Shown: positions 47,024 through 55,899 of the stretch, in pieces
Numbering within the stretch: the stretch's first letter is position 1
Layout of the letters: each line of letters opens with the position of its first letter
Source: Phocaeicola massiliensis B84634 = Timone 84634 = DSM 17679 = JCM 13223
Lineage (GTDB): Bacteria; Bacteroidota; Bacteroidia; Bacteroidales; Bacteroidaceae
DNA: 64,000 bases
Assembly: GCF_000382445.1 (NCBI RefSeq)
Contig: NZ_KB905474.1
Coordinates: forward strand, 388,359-452,358
Reading direction: 5' to 3'
Position numbers and translations under genes: made by a program
Notes under the pieces: model-generated
Databases searched by the model: none
What the model saw: only the letters and a program-made list of their open reading frames with translations
Told to the model about the DNA's origin: nothing

Positions 47024-47623
47024 TCAGTCCTTTTTCAAATCAAAATACAGCAAACGGGTTTTCAAAGGTTCATCTTGCGGAATATCATAATATTGCTTTT
47101 CTATCACGTCTGTTTTATAGAGTGGAACGAAACCGTTTCTTTCATAATACCTGAGAATCTTTTCCTCATTGTATGCATCCACCACGATAAAACGGCATCC
47201 TGTCTTGTTGTCCTCATGACGGAACCAGTCTTTTATGAAAGCCATCAGTTGCCGTCCTACGTGGCTTGATGTACCCTGATATTCCAGGTTGACCCCCAGT
47301 CTTCCTATCAGCACGGCCGGATAGCTGCGTCCACGTTTAGGATTTACAATATTGCGTTGCAGCCTGTTTTTATCATTGGGGGATATTAATCTGGTCTTGA
47401 TACTGTCATTGGACAAGGTAAACAAGGCCACAATACGATGCGGGATTTCAGTCGTCACCCAACAATATGTTTTCCCAAGGAGTTCATCCGCATACAGATC
47501 GGCATCATTGAGAAAAAAATCATCAAGGTCATTCTCGCCACAAGTGAAAGGAAGGCAATTCCTCCGTACTTCCTTGTTATAGGCAAGCATGACACAATCA
47601 TCATATAAAGAAATACCGTCCAT
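47024..47623 (-). CDS. GNAT acetyltransferase, probable toxin-type
   Basis: A 199-residue GNAT protein. Acetyl-CoA binding is marked by GRLGVNLEYQGTSSHVGRQLMAFIKDWF (compare R/Q-x-x-G-x-G/A), and the C-terminal strand-turn by VVDAYNEEKILRYYERNGFVPL. The N-terminal half (LPFTCGENDLDDFFLNDADLYADELLGKTYCWV) is typical of the larger GNAT toxins (TacT/AtaT-like) that acetylate aminoacyl-tRNA. A 55-residue gene directly upstream (5 bp apart) completes a toxin-antitoxin layout. The target is not proven. Confidence 0.75.
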   Translation of the reverse strand: MDGISLYDDCVMLAYNKEVRRNCLPFTCGENDLDDFFLNDADLYADELLGKTYCWVTTEIPHRIVALFTLSNDSIKTRLISPNDKNRLQRNIVNPKRGRSYPAVLIGRLGVNLEYQGTSSHVGRQLMAFIKDWFRHEDNKTGCRFIVVDAYNEEKILRYYERNGFVPLYKTDVIEKQYYDIPQDEPLKTRLLYFDLKKD

Positions 47624-47628
47624 TGCTG

Positions 47629-47796
47629 TTAATTGAACCGGAATGAACGGGATTTCTCCAATACTTTTCGCAACCGTTTCTTTGCCTCCACTGATAACCG
47701 GGGTGTTACCTTTGCGGCGTTCTTGTCTGCACTGCGTACGAAATCTTCCGCCGTAACGCCCTCCAAAACCGGAATGTTCTTGATAGTTATAGCCAT
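47629..47796 (-). CDS. Small protein upstream of the GNAT gene, probable antitoxin
   Basis: A 55-residue protein, too short for many gene finders: MAITIKNIPVL, then EGVTAEDFVRSADKNAAKVTPRLS, then a basic helix KKRLRKVLEKSRSFRFN. The first strand resembles ribbon-helix-helix DNA-binding starts. It ends 5 bp before the GNAT start. Its size, position and charge fit an antitoxin that binds both the toxin and the shared promoter. Confidence 0.6.
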   Translation of the reverse strand: MAITIKNIPVLEGVTAEDFVRSADKNAAKVTPRLSVEAKKRLRKVLEKSRSFRFN

Positions 47797-48146
47797 AATA
47801 TTATTTTTTGCAAAAATACAACTTTGTTGTTATACAGCCAAATAATAGCCCGTCTTCCACTCTTTTTTCCGGAATGTTCCTCCATATCCGGAAAAGTCTG
47901 TGTCACGCCACCCGTTGCGGTAAGCCGTTTTTCTCAAGGAAAGGGCAGGCAATACCGGCGGACGTGGATATGGGCAAAACAACCCGCATATGCAATGCAG
48001 AGGGAGCAGGAGAGCCTTCACCACAGCCGGAGAGAAAAGTGGTTTCATGCCGGGGTACGGCATGAAAAGGGGGCTCCCGGACAGTTCTTTTCCTTGTCGC
48101 ACATGCACTACGTCGGTCGCAGTTTTCGCCTTCTGAATCCCTCTTA

Positions 48147-48253
48147 CGTCCGTCCCTGCGCTTTCGGAGCGTTTTTCCGGCAGAAAATTTCGCCGTACGG
48201 AAATTTTCTGCCGGAAACCGAAGGGAAAACGCGGAGTCCCGCAGGGACGGACG
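48147..48253. repeat. Nested inverted repeat of about 107 bp
   Basis: Outer arms CGTCCGTCCCTGCG and their complement (perfect, 14 bp), with inner arms CCGGCAGAAAATTTC / GAAATTTTCTGCCGG around a GCCGTACG-like centre. A smaller hairpin (TCATGCCG / CGGCATGA) lies just to the left near 48050. It stands in the 500-bp gene-free stretch (47797-48302) past the end of the integrase. Together with 46150-46273 it is the second large nested palindrome of the element. Confidence 0.8.
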
Positions 48254-48302
48254 AACTTTGATGAGGAAGGGGAAAATCATCTGTTTCATAAATACCATTT
48301 CC

Positions 48303-49550
48303 TCAGATGGCATCGCATATTTCCTTCTCCATCTTTTCCAGCTTATGGGACAGGATTTCCATGTCGCTGCTGATCTTCTGGTTGGTTATCCGGGCATATA
48401 TCTGGGTGGTTTTCAAATCCGTATGCCCCAAAAGACGGCTTACGGTCTCGATGGGTACACCGTGCGAGAGCAGCACGGTGGTGGCGTTCGTATGCCGGGC
48501 CACATGATAGGTCAGCCGTATCTTGAAACCGCACTGCCTGCCAAGTTCCTTCAATATGGTGTTGCATCTGCCGTTGCTCGGTACCGGAAATACATGACCG
48601 TCCTTGGACAGTCCCTTATACTTCTCTATGATGCGCTTGGGCACGTCCAGCAGGCGGATGTTGGACTCGGTGTTTGTCTTGCGACGGCGGGTGATGATCC
48701 AGAGGTTGCCGTCGAAGAAGGTCTGGAGCCGGTCGGTCGTCAGTGCCTTCACGTCCGCGTATGCCAGTCCGGTGAACACAGAGAAGATGAAGAGGTCGCG
48801 TACCAGTTCGCAGGTCCCGCTTTTCACCGGGGTCTCCATCAACGTCTGTATCTCACGCTCCGTCAGGTAGCCTCGGTCAACGCTCTCGGGGGAATTGATG
48901 TACCCGGCGAAGGGGTTGAAGGGAAGCGCACCGCTGTTGCGGGCGATGGAGATGACGTGCTTGAGCCCGATCATGTAACCCCATACGGTATTGGTGCGGC
49001 ATTTCTTCTCCGTACGCAGGAAATACTCGAAGTTGTTGATGAAGGTCAGGTTGAGTTCCTTCAGGGGGATGTCGTCACGGCGGTATACTTTCGGGACGAA
49101 CTCGCAAAGGTGCCTGTATATGGTACGGTAGCGGTTGTATGTTCCCTGCACGCGGCTGTGTCCCACTTTCTTGATGAACTCCTCGTTGTGCTGCTCGAAG
49201 AGTTTCAGCAAAGTCTCCCGTTTCACGCCCAGTCCGAGGTAGACATCCCTCAGCCTGGCAGCAGTGACATAGCCGTCGGACTGCATCAGTTCCTGGTAAC
49301 GACGGTTCACGTCCACACGTATCCGGTCAACCGCCGCATTGATTTTCTGCGCCTCGGCGCTCTTGCCCGTGGCACGTGCCGTTTTCACGTCCCAAAGTTT
49401 CGGGGGCACGTCCAGCTTGCAGCTGAACTGCTTGATTTCGCCGTCTACCGTAAGACGGCACATCAGGGGGAGATAGCCGTTGGCTCTCTCGCTGCCCTTC
49501 TTCACGTAGAAGAGGATTTTGAAGGTCGATCTGCTCATACTCGTTTTCAT
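48303..49550 (-). CDS. Tyrosine recombinase of the Bacteroides type
   Basis: A 415-residue integrase (start at 49550, or at MSRSTF 49538). It has an arm-binding domain (RSTFKILFYVKKG), a core-binding domain (VQGTYNRYRTIYRHLCEFV) and a catalytic domain with Lys, HxxR-like (YHVARHTNAT), His (LLGHTDLKTTQIYARI) and Tyr. The first catalytic Arg is replaced: FTGLAYADV in place of SGLRxxD, a change shared by IntDOT-like enzymes, which work without it. It is intact and should drive integration of the mobilizable element. A -7 box lies at 49567-49574, and an attachment site is expected in 49551-49735. Confidence 0.92.
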   Translation of the reverse strand: MKTSMSRSTFKILFYVKKGSERANGYLPLMCRLTVDGEIKQFSCKLDVPPKLWDVKTARATGKSAEAQKINAAVDRIRVDVNRRYQELMQSDGYVTAARLRDVYLGLGVKRETLLKLFEQHNEEFIKKVGHSRVQGTYNRYRTIYRHLCEFVPKVYRRDDIPLKELNLTFINNFEYFLRTEKKCRTNTVWGYMIGLKHVISIARNSGALPFNPFAGYINSPESVDRGYLTEREIQTLMETPVKSGTCELVRDLFIFSVFTGLAYADVKALTTDRLQTFFDGNLWIITRRRKTNTESNIRLLDVPKRIIEKYKGLSKDGHVFPVPSNGRCNTILKELGRQCGFKIRLTYHVARHTNATTVLLSHGVPIETVSRLLGHTDLKTTQIYARITNQKISSDMEILSHKLEKMEKEICDAI

Positions 49551-49566
49551 ACTTTTTTGATCGTTA

Positions 49567-49574
49567 CAAAGTTA
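49567..49574 (-). promoter_or_regulatory. -7 box of the integrase promoter
   Basis: The minus strand reads TAACTTTG (TAnnTTTG), 17 bp before the integrase start at 49550. This short leader favours the upstream ATG only weakly; 49538 is also possible. Confidence 0.55.
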
Positions 49575-49735
49575 ATATCAAGCGAGTTGTCCTCAGGTAT
49601 GAAAAACTGTGCAAATTACTGAAATAGAATCTGTTGTGCCGTTTCTTGTTCCTGTTATATCAGTAACGATATGGGAACTGAAGTCTTTCGCAGCTTTTAT
49701 CGGACCTCCTTTTTCAGCTTATGCAGTATTATGAG

Positions 49736-50671
49736 TTAAACACCTAACCACTTAATAGACTGCATTTTTGCTGTATTATCATCAACCTTGCTTTTTCTTT
49801 CTGCGTTTACTTCAAACTCTGTATTCATGTATATTTCCAATTGTAATCCTATCTTGTATTTGCCGGGAGATAATTTCCCGGAACTGAATCGTTGTTTGTA
49901 ATTAGGGTCGGTAATACGACTGACATTCCATGATACAGGTATGGAAAACAACATTGCTTCTCCTGCTTCCAAACGTGCGCAACTCCTCATGTAATCAGAT
50001 TCATCTCTCGAACCGGAGCGGGTAAGCGGATGTACCATATACAATTCATCCGTTCCTATGCTCGGAAGAAACAGCGGTTGTACCGAAAGATTGGTATGGT
50101 TTTCAAACTGTATGCGGATAGAATCGTTATCGGATTCCAATACCCTAAAACTAAAAGCTCCCTGCATCTCTGTCCCTTTCACGGGCTGAATCCCCATGTC
50201 TGTCAGGTTGCAATACGTGTAGATATTGGAGAACACGTAAAAGTGAACTTGGTACTTGTTCGGTTTCAACGGATATTTAAACTCAGACATGTGAATGTGT
50301 TCGGGCAACGTATCGCCTTTAGACAAATCTCTGCCCACGCCAGCAAAGGCAAGATTGTCAATGAAAGGAAACTCTTTCCACTCGCCGCCTTTCCTGTACT
50401 TCATCCAATGTAATTCAGGTTCGGCGGTAGGAGCATCTACATTGATTACATCCAACGTAATTCGTTTGGTTGAGGACGGGTAAACGGGTTGTTGGGTTCG
50501 AATTTTGTAAGCGTCCGGATGCGTAACGTAAACATTGGGAAGCCTTTGGATATGTACACGACTTTCGTACTTCTCTATTTCCGACTGTAAAAGGGGAAAA
50601 TCAATGTCCTGTGCATTCAGCTTCAGCGACCAAACAGACAAAAGGACAGATAAGTAAATCAGATTTTTCAT
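49736..50671 (-). CDS. Secreted protein of unknown function, beta-rich
   Basis: A 311-residue protein with a signal peptide (SVWSLKLNAQ). It consists mostly of short strands with Gly/Pro turns and patterns like PLKPNKYQVHFYVFSNIY and SSGKLSPGKYKIGLQLEIYMNTEFEV, like the Ig-like extracellular proteins of Bacteroides. No catalytic motif is seen. It follows the TonB/WG-repeat gene by 6 bp in the same direction, so the two are probably translated from one message. Confidence 0.65.
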   Translation of the reverse strand: MKNLIYLSVLLSVWSLKLNAQDIDFPLLQSEIEKYESRVHIQRLPNVYVTHPDAYKIRTQQPVYPSSTKRITLDVINVDAPTAEPELHWMKYRKGGEWKEFPFIDNLAFAGVGRDLSKGDTLPEHIHMSEFKYPLKPNKYQVHFYVFSNIYTYCNLTDMGIQPVKGTEMQGAFSFRVLESDNDSIRIQFENHTNLSVQPLFLPSIGTDELYMVHPLTRSGSRDESDYMRSCARLEAGEAMLFSIPVSWNVSRITDPNYKQRFSSGKLSPGKYKIGLQLEIYMNTEFEVNAERKSKVDDNTAKMQSIKWLGV

Positions 50672-50677
50672 ACATAT

Positions 50678-52405
50678 CTACTTGTTAATTATTTTACCAT
50701 TCTTATTTATATAATACCAATCAGAGTTATTCCGGTAATGCTTTTCGCCTTTGGAATCGGGAATTACTTTGTTCTCACCGGAGAAAGTAACCTTTGCTTT
50801 GCCGTGCTCGAATGGGTAAGCAAATTTAAATTGAGGCTTTATGGCCACATTACCCAATGAATCGGCAAAACCTACCAATCCATCCTCGTTCATTATACGG
50901 AAAAGCCCTTCTTGTATGTAGTCGGGACCATTATCATATTTGAATACATAGAAAAGTTCTTTGCCCGCATTATTGATGCAGATTATTCGAGCGTCCTTTG
51001 GCTTGTGCTCATAAACAAAACCTAGTTTTTTGATAGTATCTGTCTGACAGTATCTGTACTTGCCGTATGGCACAATGGTGTCACCCTGTTCATTCAGATA
51101 ACAGACCGGAACACCCACCTCCAAATAAGGTTCTGTGGTATGGGCGGTCAGTGTGGCATCGTATCGCATCAAGACAGGGGTATCACAAGTGCTATAACCG
51201 ATAACTGAAACATCGGTGTGAGGGTTGATAGGAGTTGTCGGACTATCATTCTTGAATAAAACAGGTACAGTCCAAACGGAGTTGCAATATTCACCTTTCC
51301 AATAATTGATTGCCGGGGTCCATCGTGGCATGCTTTTTATGATTTGCAATACTTGATTATCCCATTCCGGGATTCTGCAACTTCTCATGGTTTTAGCTTC
51401 TGACACTTCTCCGTAGGAATCAATCTGTATTGTGTAAATTCCTCTGATTTGATTTTTGTTGCCCAACATTTTAGGATTGTATCTCAAGTGTTCATTGATG
51501 TAGTTGGTAATTGCATACGGATTTCCTTTTTGAAAGTAAGACCCGCTTTCCCATTCTACAAGACACTGTTTCAGTTCTTCTTCTCTAACACTATCCGTTT
51601 TTACCCTGTCTTTGTAATGTTGCGGTAAAAATGGTACATACACTGTATAAAAGCATTCCATCCGTTTGCCGTTCTTGTCCCTGCAAGGCAGGCAGTGCGG
51701 AAGCTCTTGGGTCAGTCTGATTACCTCTTTATCAAAATCTTTATGAATAGACGTCAGGATATTTATTCCACGAGGCAATCCTAAAGTATCAAGAGAGAAC
51801 ATTACAACGGAATAGCCTGCCACGTTCTTTTCCAGCAACTTTTTGGGGTATTTCATTCGAGAAACAAAATACTTTTCCAAATCGTAATTCCATATTGCCC
51901 ATCGGGGAGGTTCTATCGTGGATAAATCCTTAATAGGCTCTCCGGTTATTTTAGCAACACCCTTGTTCCAAATGTCCTCTTTGCGCCAAATACTATCCAG
52001 GCGTTCTTCGTTCTGCCTTTGTCCTTGAATACTGTTATCTGTTGTACATCTGACAGGTGCAACTTCGATTGTCAAAATCTCCGGCAGATATTGGAGAACC
52101 AGCGTACTATCTGTCAGTTCCTGTATGATATAATCTTTTCCCGATTCAAAAACTTTGATTGTATCCTCATGCAAAGAATAGGAATAGCATATTGGGTTTT
52201 GTTTTTTATCATATAGAAAACTTTGTTTCCATTCGGCACTACGAAATTCCATTTCTATTGCATATTGTTTGTCTTGGGGTAATTGCACTTTCCATATTTT
52301 ATTCTCTAATAAAGCAGACATATCTACCGAACTCTTGTCTTGCGCTAAAAGTGGGCTGACAAGATTGAGAGAAAATATAAATAATATGGATAGAAAATGT
52401 TTCAT
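50678..52405 (-). CDS. TonB C-terminal-domain protein with WG repeats
   Basis: A 575-residue protein; start at MKHFLSILF (52405). It has a signal peptide ending in SPLLAQ. A TonB C-terminal-like domain occurs twice, near residues 170-255 (KYPKKLLEKNVAGYSVVMFSLDTLG, then FYTVYVPF) and near 285-370 (GIYTIQIDSYGEVSEAKTMRSC, then WTVPVLFKND). The C-terminal part has WG-type repeats (NEDGLVGFADSLGNVAIKPQFKFAYPF). It lacks the N-terminal membrane anchor of true TonB, so it is probably a periplasmic or surface protein and not an energy transducer. Confidence 0.75.
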   Translation of the reverse strand: MKHFLSILFIFSLNLVSPLLAQDKSSVDMSALLENKIWKVQLPQDKQYAIEMEFRSAEWKQSFLYDKKQNPICYSYSLHEDTIKVFESGKDYIIQELTDSTLVLQYLPEILTIEVAPVRCTTDNSIQGQRQNEERLDSIWRKEDIWNKGVAKITGEPIKDLSTIEPPRWAIWNYDLEKYFVSRMKYPKKLLEKNVAGYSVVMFSLDTLGLPRGINILTSIHKDFDKEVIRLTQELPHCLPCRDKNGKRMECFYTVYVPFLPQHYKDRVKTDSVREEELKQCLVEWESGSYFQKGNPYAITNYINEHLRYNPKMLGNKNQIRGIYTIQIDSYGEVSEAKTMRSCRIPEWDNQVLQIIKSMPRWTPAINYWKGEYCNSVWTVPVLFKNDSPTTPINPHTDVSVIGYSTCDTPVLMRYDATLTAHTTEPYLEVGVPVCYLNEQGDTIVPYGKYRYCQTDTIKKLGFVYEHKPKDARIICINNAGKELFYVFKYDNGPDYIQEGLFRIMNEDGLVGFADSLGNVAIKPQFKFAYPFEHGKAKVTFSGENKVIPDSKGEKHYRNNSDWYYINKNGKIINK

Positions 52406-52556
52406 AATCAATTATATAAACAATATTCAAATGTTTGCATTGGTAACAGGGTTCCCGCTGTTTATCGGATTGGTGAAAGGGAGCATTTCCTTTCTTTGTC
52501 TTATATCAGTCACACCGATAATGTTATTGCTTTCCGGAAGGAGCCATGTCCGTTGT

Positions 52557-54881
52557 TTATATACGGTTCTTTTGGCTTTGTCCGGCTCCTGTTCCTTTAT
52601 ACTTGTTCTTTGCGGCGTTGAATTTGTAGCGCAAGGTGAGAGTTACCTGTCGGAACTGGGTTATATAATCGCTCATAGTGCGTATTCCGCTGTATATCAA
52701 TATGTCCGCATCGTCGGTTTCCAAAAGGTTGTTGGCTTGCAGCTGCATGCTCAGCCGGTTATTGAAGAATGCTTTGTATAGAGCCAGCGACACATTGCAC
52801 GCATCTTTTTGCAGGTATATGTTCTGGTTGTGGCCGCAGGTGGTGTAAACGGCGTTTATATCAAGCAGTATACCGGCAGGCAGCGAGAAGTTGTTGCGCC
52901 AGACAAATGTACCGACAGGGTTGTTCAGTGACTTTATGCCGTTGTGGGTTTTGATGGAGAACCACTGCTTGTAGAGCTCTGCCGTGAACTGCGGTTTCCA
53001 CAGCCCGATGGTGGGCGCCACTGTCAGTGATGCCGTCATGCGGTCGTAGGATTCGGTGTTTACCACTTTCATCAACGAGATGGTGGGATTCTCTTCCGAA
53101 TAGTTTTCTGATATCTGTATCATGTCATCTTTCACGCGGCTGTATCCCACGGAGACATTCAGCCATTGGTAAGAGGCAGCCAGTAATATGTTTTGCGTCA
53201 TGGTCGGAGTTAGGAAAGGGTTTCCTGTCTGATAAGTATAGCGGTTGGCATAATAAGTACTATTCCGCAGGTTGTCATAAGAAGGGCGGGTGATGTCTCC
53301 TGCATAACTGAGCTGCACTTGTGTCTTTCCGATGGGGAAGTTGATGTTCAGCGAAGGGAAAATGTTATCGAACTTACGGCTTTGTACATCTATGTGTTTG
53401 CCTTTCTCGTAATAGTCGAAGCCTACGTGTTCGTATCGGATGCCTGCCTGTATGCTTACGTTGCCGAAGGAACGGGTGTAGTCTGCAAACATGGAGGCGG
53501 CTCCTTCCTTTATCTCGCTGTCGTCATTGGCAAGGATACCTTCCGGATTGAGATAAAGGTTGGTGCGCTTGGTATGAGAGTATTCACCTCCGAACGATAA
53601 GTTCCCTTGCCACAGAGGATGTGAGAGTACCAACTTGGCAGCATAAAGCGTGTTGTTGTTTTCGTTCAGGGTATTGATATGGTTTTCATTGTGTTCGTTA
53701 ATGATTTCCGTTGTGTTTTGTATCTCTTTGGTAGGGCTCCATAGGCCGTCGGCGTTGAAGTCGATATTCCAGTTGCCTGCCTGTCCGTTGTAGTAATAGT
53801 TCAGGTTGTGAGTGGTGGAAGGGTTGTGGATAATCATTTGGCTGGAGCTGTTCTCGTAAGGTTGGTTGTCGCACAACACTTGTGTGAGATACCGCCAGTC
53901 TTCATGGGTAGACATGTAACGGTCTATGTTGTAGCGTATTCCCATCGAATGTTTTTCATTGAACTGATAGCTCATGGCGAGCGTGCCTTCTATGTTGCTG
54001 CGTTTTGTCTTGGCGTATGTGGCATCCATCTTTTGTTGCCATAACTTGTCCAAATAGGTGTCAATGACAATCTGTTGGTTGTTCCCGCCTCGCAATTTGC
54101 CGCCGAATAAAGTGCCGGAAAGGTCGAAACCGTTTTTCCGGTAGTTGAAGTTGAACTGGTCATAGATGGTCCAGCCATACGTGCGGCGGTTGCGAGTCAC
54201 GAGCCGGTTGTCGAAACCGAATCCTTCGCCTTGTGCCTTTTTGGTGAGGATACGGACAACGGCTTTTACGGAAGCGTCGTAGCGTGCTCCCGGGTTGCGT
54301 ACCACTTCCACGCTCTTTACGTTGTCCGAAGAGAGTTGTTCCAGCTCCGAGCTGCTTCTCACTTTTCTTCCGTTGATGTAGACTTCCGCTGTTCCTCTTC
54401 CGAATACATTCACTGCTCCTTCTTCAGCCGAGATACCCGGTATCTTGTCGAGCAGGTCGTTGCCTGTACCGGACTTTTCCAATACGCTGCCCGCAACTGT
54501 AGTCACCATCGCATCGCCTTTCAGACGCATTTTGGGTAAGTCGGCTTTTACGGTTACTTCACCCAGTTGGTGTGTGTCTGCTGTCAGTCGGACAATCCCC
54601 ATGTCGGCAGGATTCACCGGTCTGTATATGGTGGTGTATCCGATAGAGGAAATGCGTACTATCTGAGGTTGTGCTGTTGCACTCAGGCTGAATGTTCCGT
54701 CGTCTCCGCTTATTGTTCCGCTGACAAAGGCAGAGTCGGGGAGTGATAGCAGTACTACATTGGCGTATGGCATCGGTTCGTTTTTTTCATCTACTAATTT
54801 CCCACTGACTGTTTGTGCTGAAAGACCGGTGATGATACTTTGGCAGGCAAGTAGCAAGTATATAATATAAAATGTTTTCAT
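52557..54881 (-). CDS. TonB-dependent outer-membrane receptor
   Basis: A 774-residue receptor. A signal peptide (LLLACQSIITGLSAQ) is followed by a carboxypeptidase-like regulatory domain (TVSGKLVDEKNEPMPYANVVLLSLPDSAF). The plug domain comes next (LLDKIPGISAEEGAVNVFGRGTAEVYINGRKVR, then VRNPGARYDASVKAVVRI). The rest is an outer-membrane beta-barrel of the kind found in the Bacteroidetes 'beta-barrel family' receptors. No SusD partner lies next to it, so it is a stand-alone transporter, for example for metal chelates, peptides or vitamins; the ligand is unknown. Confidence 0.88.
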   Translation of the reverse strand: MKTFYIIYLLLACQSIITGLSAQTVSGKLVDEKNEPMPYANVVLLSLPDSAFVSGTISGDDGTFSLSATAQPQIVRISSIGYTTIYRPVNPADMGIVRLTADTHQLGEVTVKADLPKMRLKGDAMVTTVAGSVLEKSGTGNDLLDKIPGISAEEGAVNVFGRGTAEVYINGRKVRSSSELEQLSSDNVKSVEVVRNPGARYDASVKAVVRILTKKAQGEGFGFDNRLVTRNRRTYGWTIYDQFNFNYRKNGFDLSGTLFGGKLRGGNNQQIVIDTYLDKLWQQKMDATYAKTKRSNIEGTLAMSYQFNEKHSMGIRYNIDRYMSTHEDWRYLTQVLCDNQPYENSSSQMIIHNPSTTHNLNYYYNGQAGNWNIDFNADGLWSPTKEIQNTTEIINEHNENHINTLNENNNTLYAAKLVLSHPLWQGNLSFGGEYSHTKRTNLYLNPEGILANDDSEIKEGAASMFADYTRSFGNVSIQAGIRYEHVGFDYYEKGKHIDVQSRKFDNIFPSLNINFPIGKTQVQLSYAGDITRPSYDNLRNSTYYANRYTYQTGNPFLTPTMTQNILLAASYQWLNVSVGYSRVKDDMIQISENYSEENPTISLMKVVNTESYDRMTASLTVAPTIGLWKPQFTAELYKQWFSIKTHNGIKSLNNPVGTFVWRNNFSLPAGILLDINAVYTTCGHNQNIYLQKDACNVSLALYKAFFNNRLSMQLQANNLLETDDADILIYSGIRTMSDYITQFRQVTLTLRYKFNAAKNKYKGTGAGQSQKNRI

Positions 54882-54909
54882 AGTATTAAATGTGTGTTTT
54901 ATTGTTTTT

Positions 54910-55398
54910 TTATACGTTTTTTTGGTATGCGATACGTGGACTGCCGTTGTGTGTATAGATAATTCCGCATTCCTCGAAACCGTTTTTCTTCAAGATGTTT
55001 TGCATTACATAGTTGTCATGATGTGTGTCTACGCGTATGTTGTGATGCTGCTCAAAGCACCATCGGATGCATTGGTCTGCAATTCCTTTCTCTTTCCCGT
55101 TGGAGGCCATGCGGTGAATCACACCGTATGGGGCATCATTCAGCCATTTGCCATTATCGATAACCGCGTAGGTAGGGTCTTCTCCGACAATGAAACAGAA
55201 GGTTCCTACCGTCTCTCCCTGCTCATTCTCGCATATGTAGCTGTGTCCGTCGGCTATTTCGCGGCGGATGTATTCCTCAGAGGGATAGCCGTTTATCCAT
55301 TGGTTGGGATTGCCGTGCTCTTGCATAAACTTGCGTGCATAGTCATACATGGCCATTACCGGCTCCAGGTCATTGAGGGTTGTTTTTCTGATTCTCAT
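54910..55398 (-). CDS. GNAT-family N-acetyltransferase
   Basis: A 162-residue GNAT enzyme. Acetyl-CoA binding is marked by VIHRMASNGKEKGIADQCIRW. The C-terminal region has YVMQNILKKNGFEECGIIY. The start is MRIRKTTLNDLEPVMAMYDYA, the usual N-terminal strand-helix. The substrate is unknown. The next gene upstream, 27 bp away, is a second GNAT gene, so they may be an operon. Confidence 0.85.
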   Translation of the reverse strand: MRIRKTTLNDLEPVMAMYDYARKFMQEHGNPNQWINGYPSEEYIRREIADGHSYICENEQGETVGTFCFIVGEDPTYAVIDNGKWLNDAPYGVIHRMASNGKEKGIADQCIRWCFEQHHNIRVDTHHDNYVMQNILKKNGFEECGIIYTHNGSPRIAYQKNV

Positions 55399-55425
55399 GC
55401 TTTCTTGGTTTATATCGTGTTAAGA

Positions 55426-55854
55426 TTAGCAATTCATTCTGTATACATTGGTCTCTTTCTGTTCAAATCCCATTGTCTGATACAGCTTGTTGGCGGCTGT
55501 CCGTTTAGGGTTGGAGGTCAGCATCAGCGCGGGGATGCCTTGCGATTTCACGAAATCGATGGCGTGGCGCACCAACATCTTACTGAGTCCTTTTCCGCGA
55601 TAAGCTTCGTCTATCACCACATCTTCTATCCATGCTTTTCCGCCGGTGGGGGAATGATAGATTCCGACGGTCAGCATTCCTGCCACCGCTTTGTCATCCA
55701 GCAGGAAGAAGAGATGGCTGTTCGCTGACGCGAGTGTATGCCTGAAGGCTTCTTCTGTAAGTTGTATGGGTCGGGTAGTCAGTTGAGTCAGGAATTTCCG
55801 GGTGGCTTCCAGATATTCCGGCTTGTATTCCAGTATTTCGATGATTTGAGTCAT
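55426..55854 (-). CDS. GNAT-family N-acetyltransferase
   Basis: A 142-residue GNAT enzyme. The motif A region is IEDVVIDEAYRGKGLSKMLVRHAID, with the R-G-x-G-x pattern for acetyl-CoA. The C-terminal TSNPKRTAANKLYQTMGFEQKETNVYR is typical of glucosamine-phosphate or general amine acetyltransferases. It is followed by the GNAT gene at 54910. Confidence 0.88.
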   Translation of the reverse strand: MTQIIEILEYKPEYLEATRKFLTQLTTRPIQLTEEAFRHTLASANSHLFFLLDDKAVAGMLTVGIYHSPTGGKAWIEDVVIDEAYRGKGLSKMLVRHAIDFVKSQGIPALMLTSNPKRTAANKLYQTMGFEQKETNVYRMNC

Positions 55855-55899
55855 AAATAAGTCGGTTTTATGTCTATATATAATAAGGTGTAGCCTGCT

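Noticed and set aside
48258..49622. A 454-residue frame on the plus strand over the integrase gene
   Set aside because: The minus strand encodes an intact recombinase with catalytic motifs; the plus frame is a shadow.
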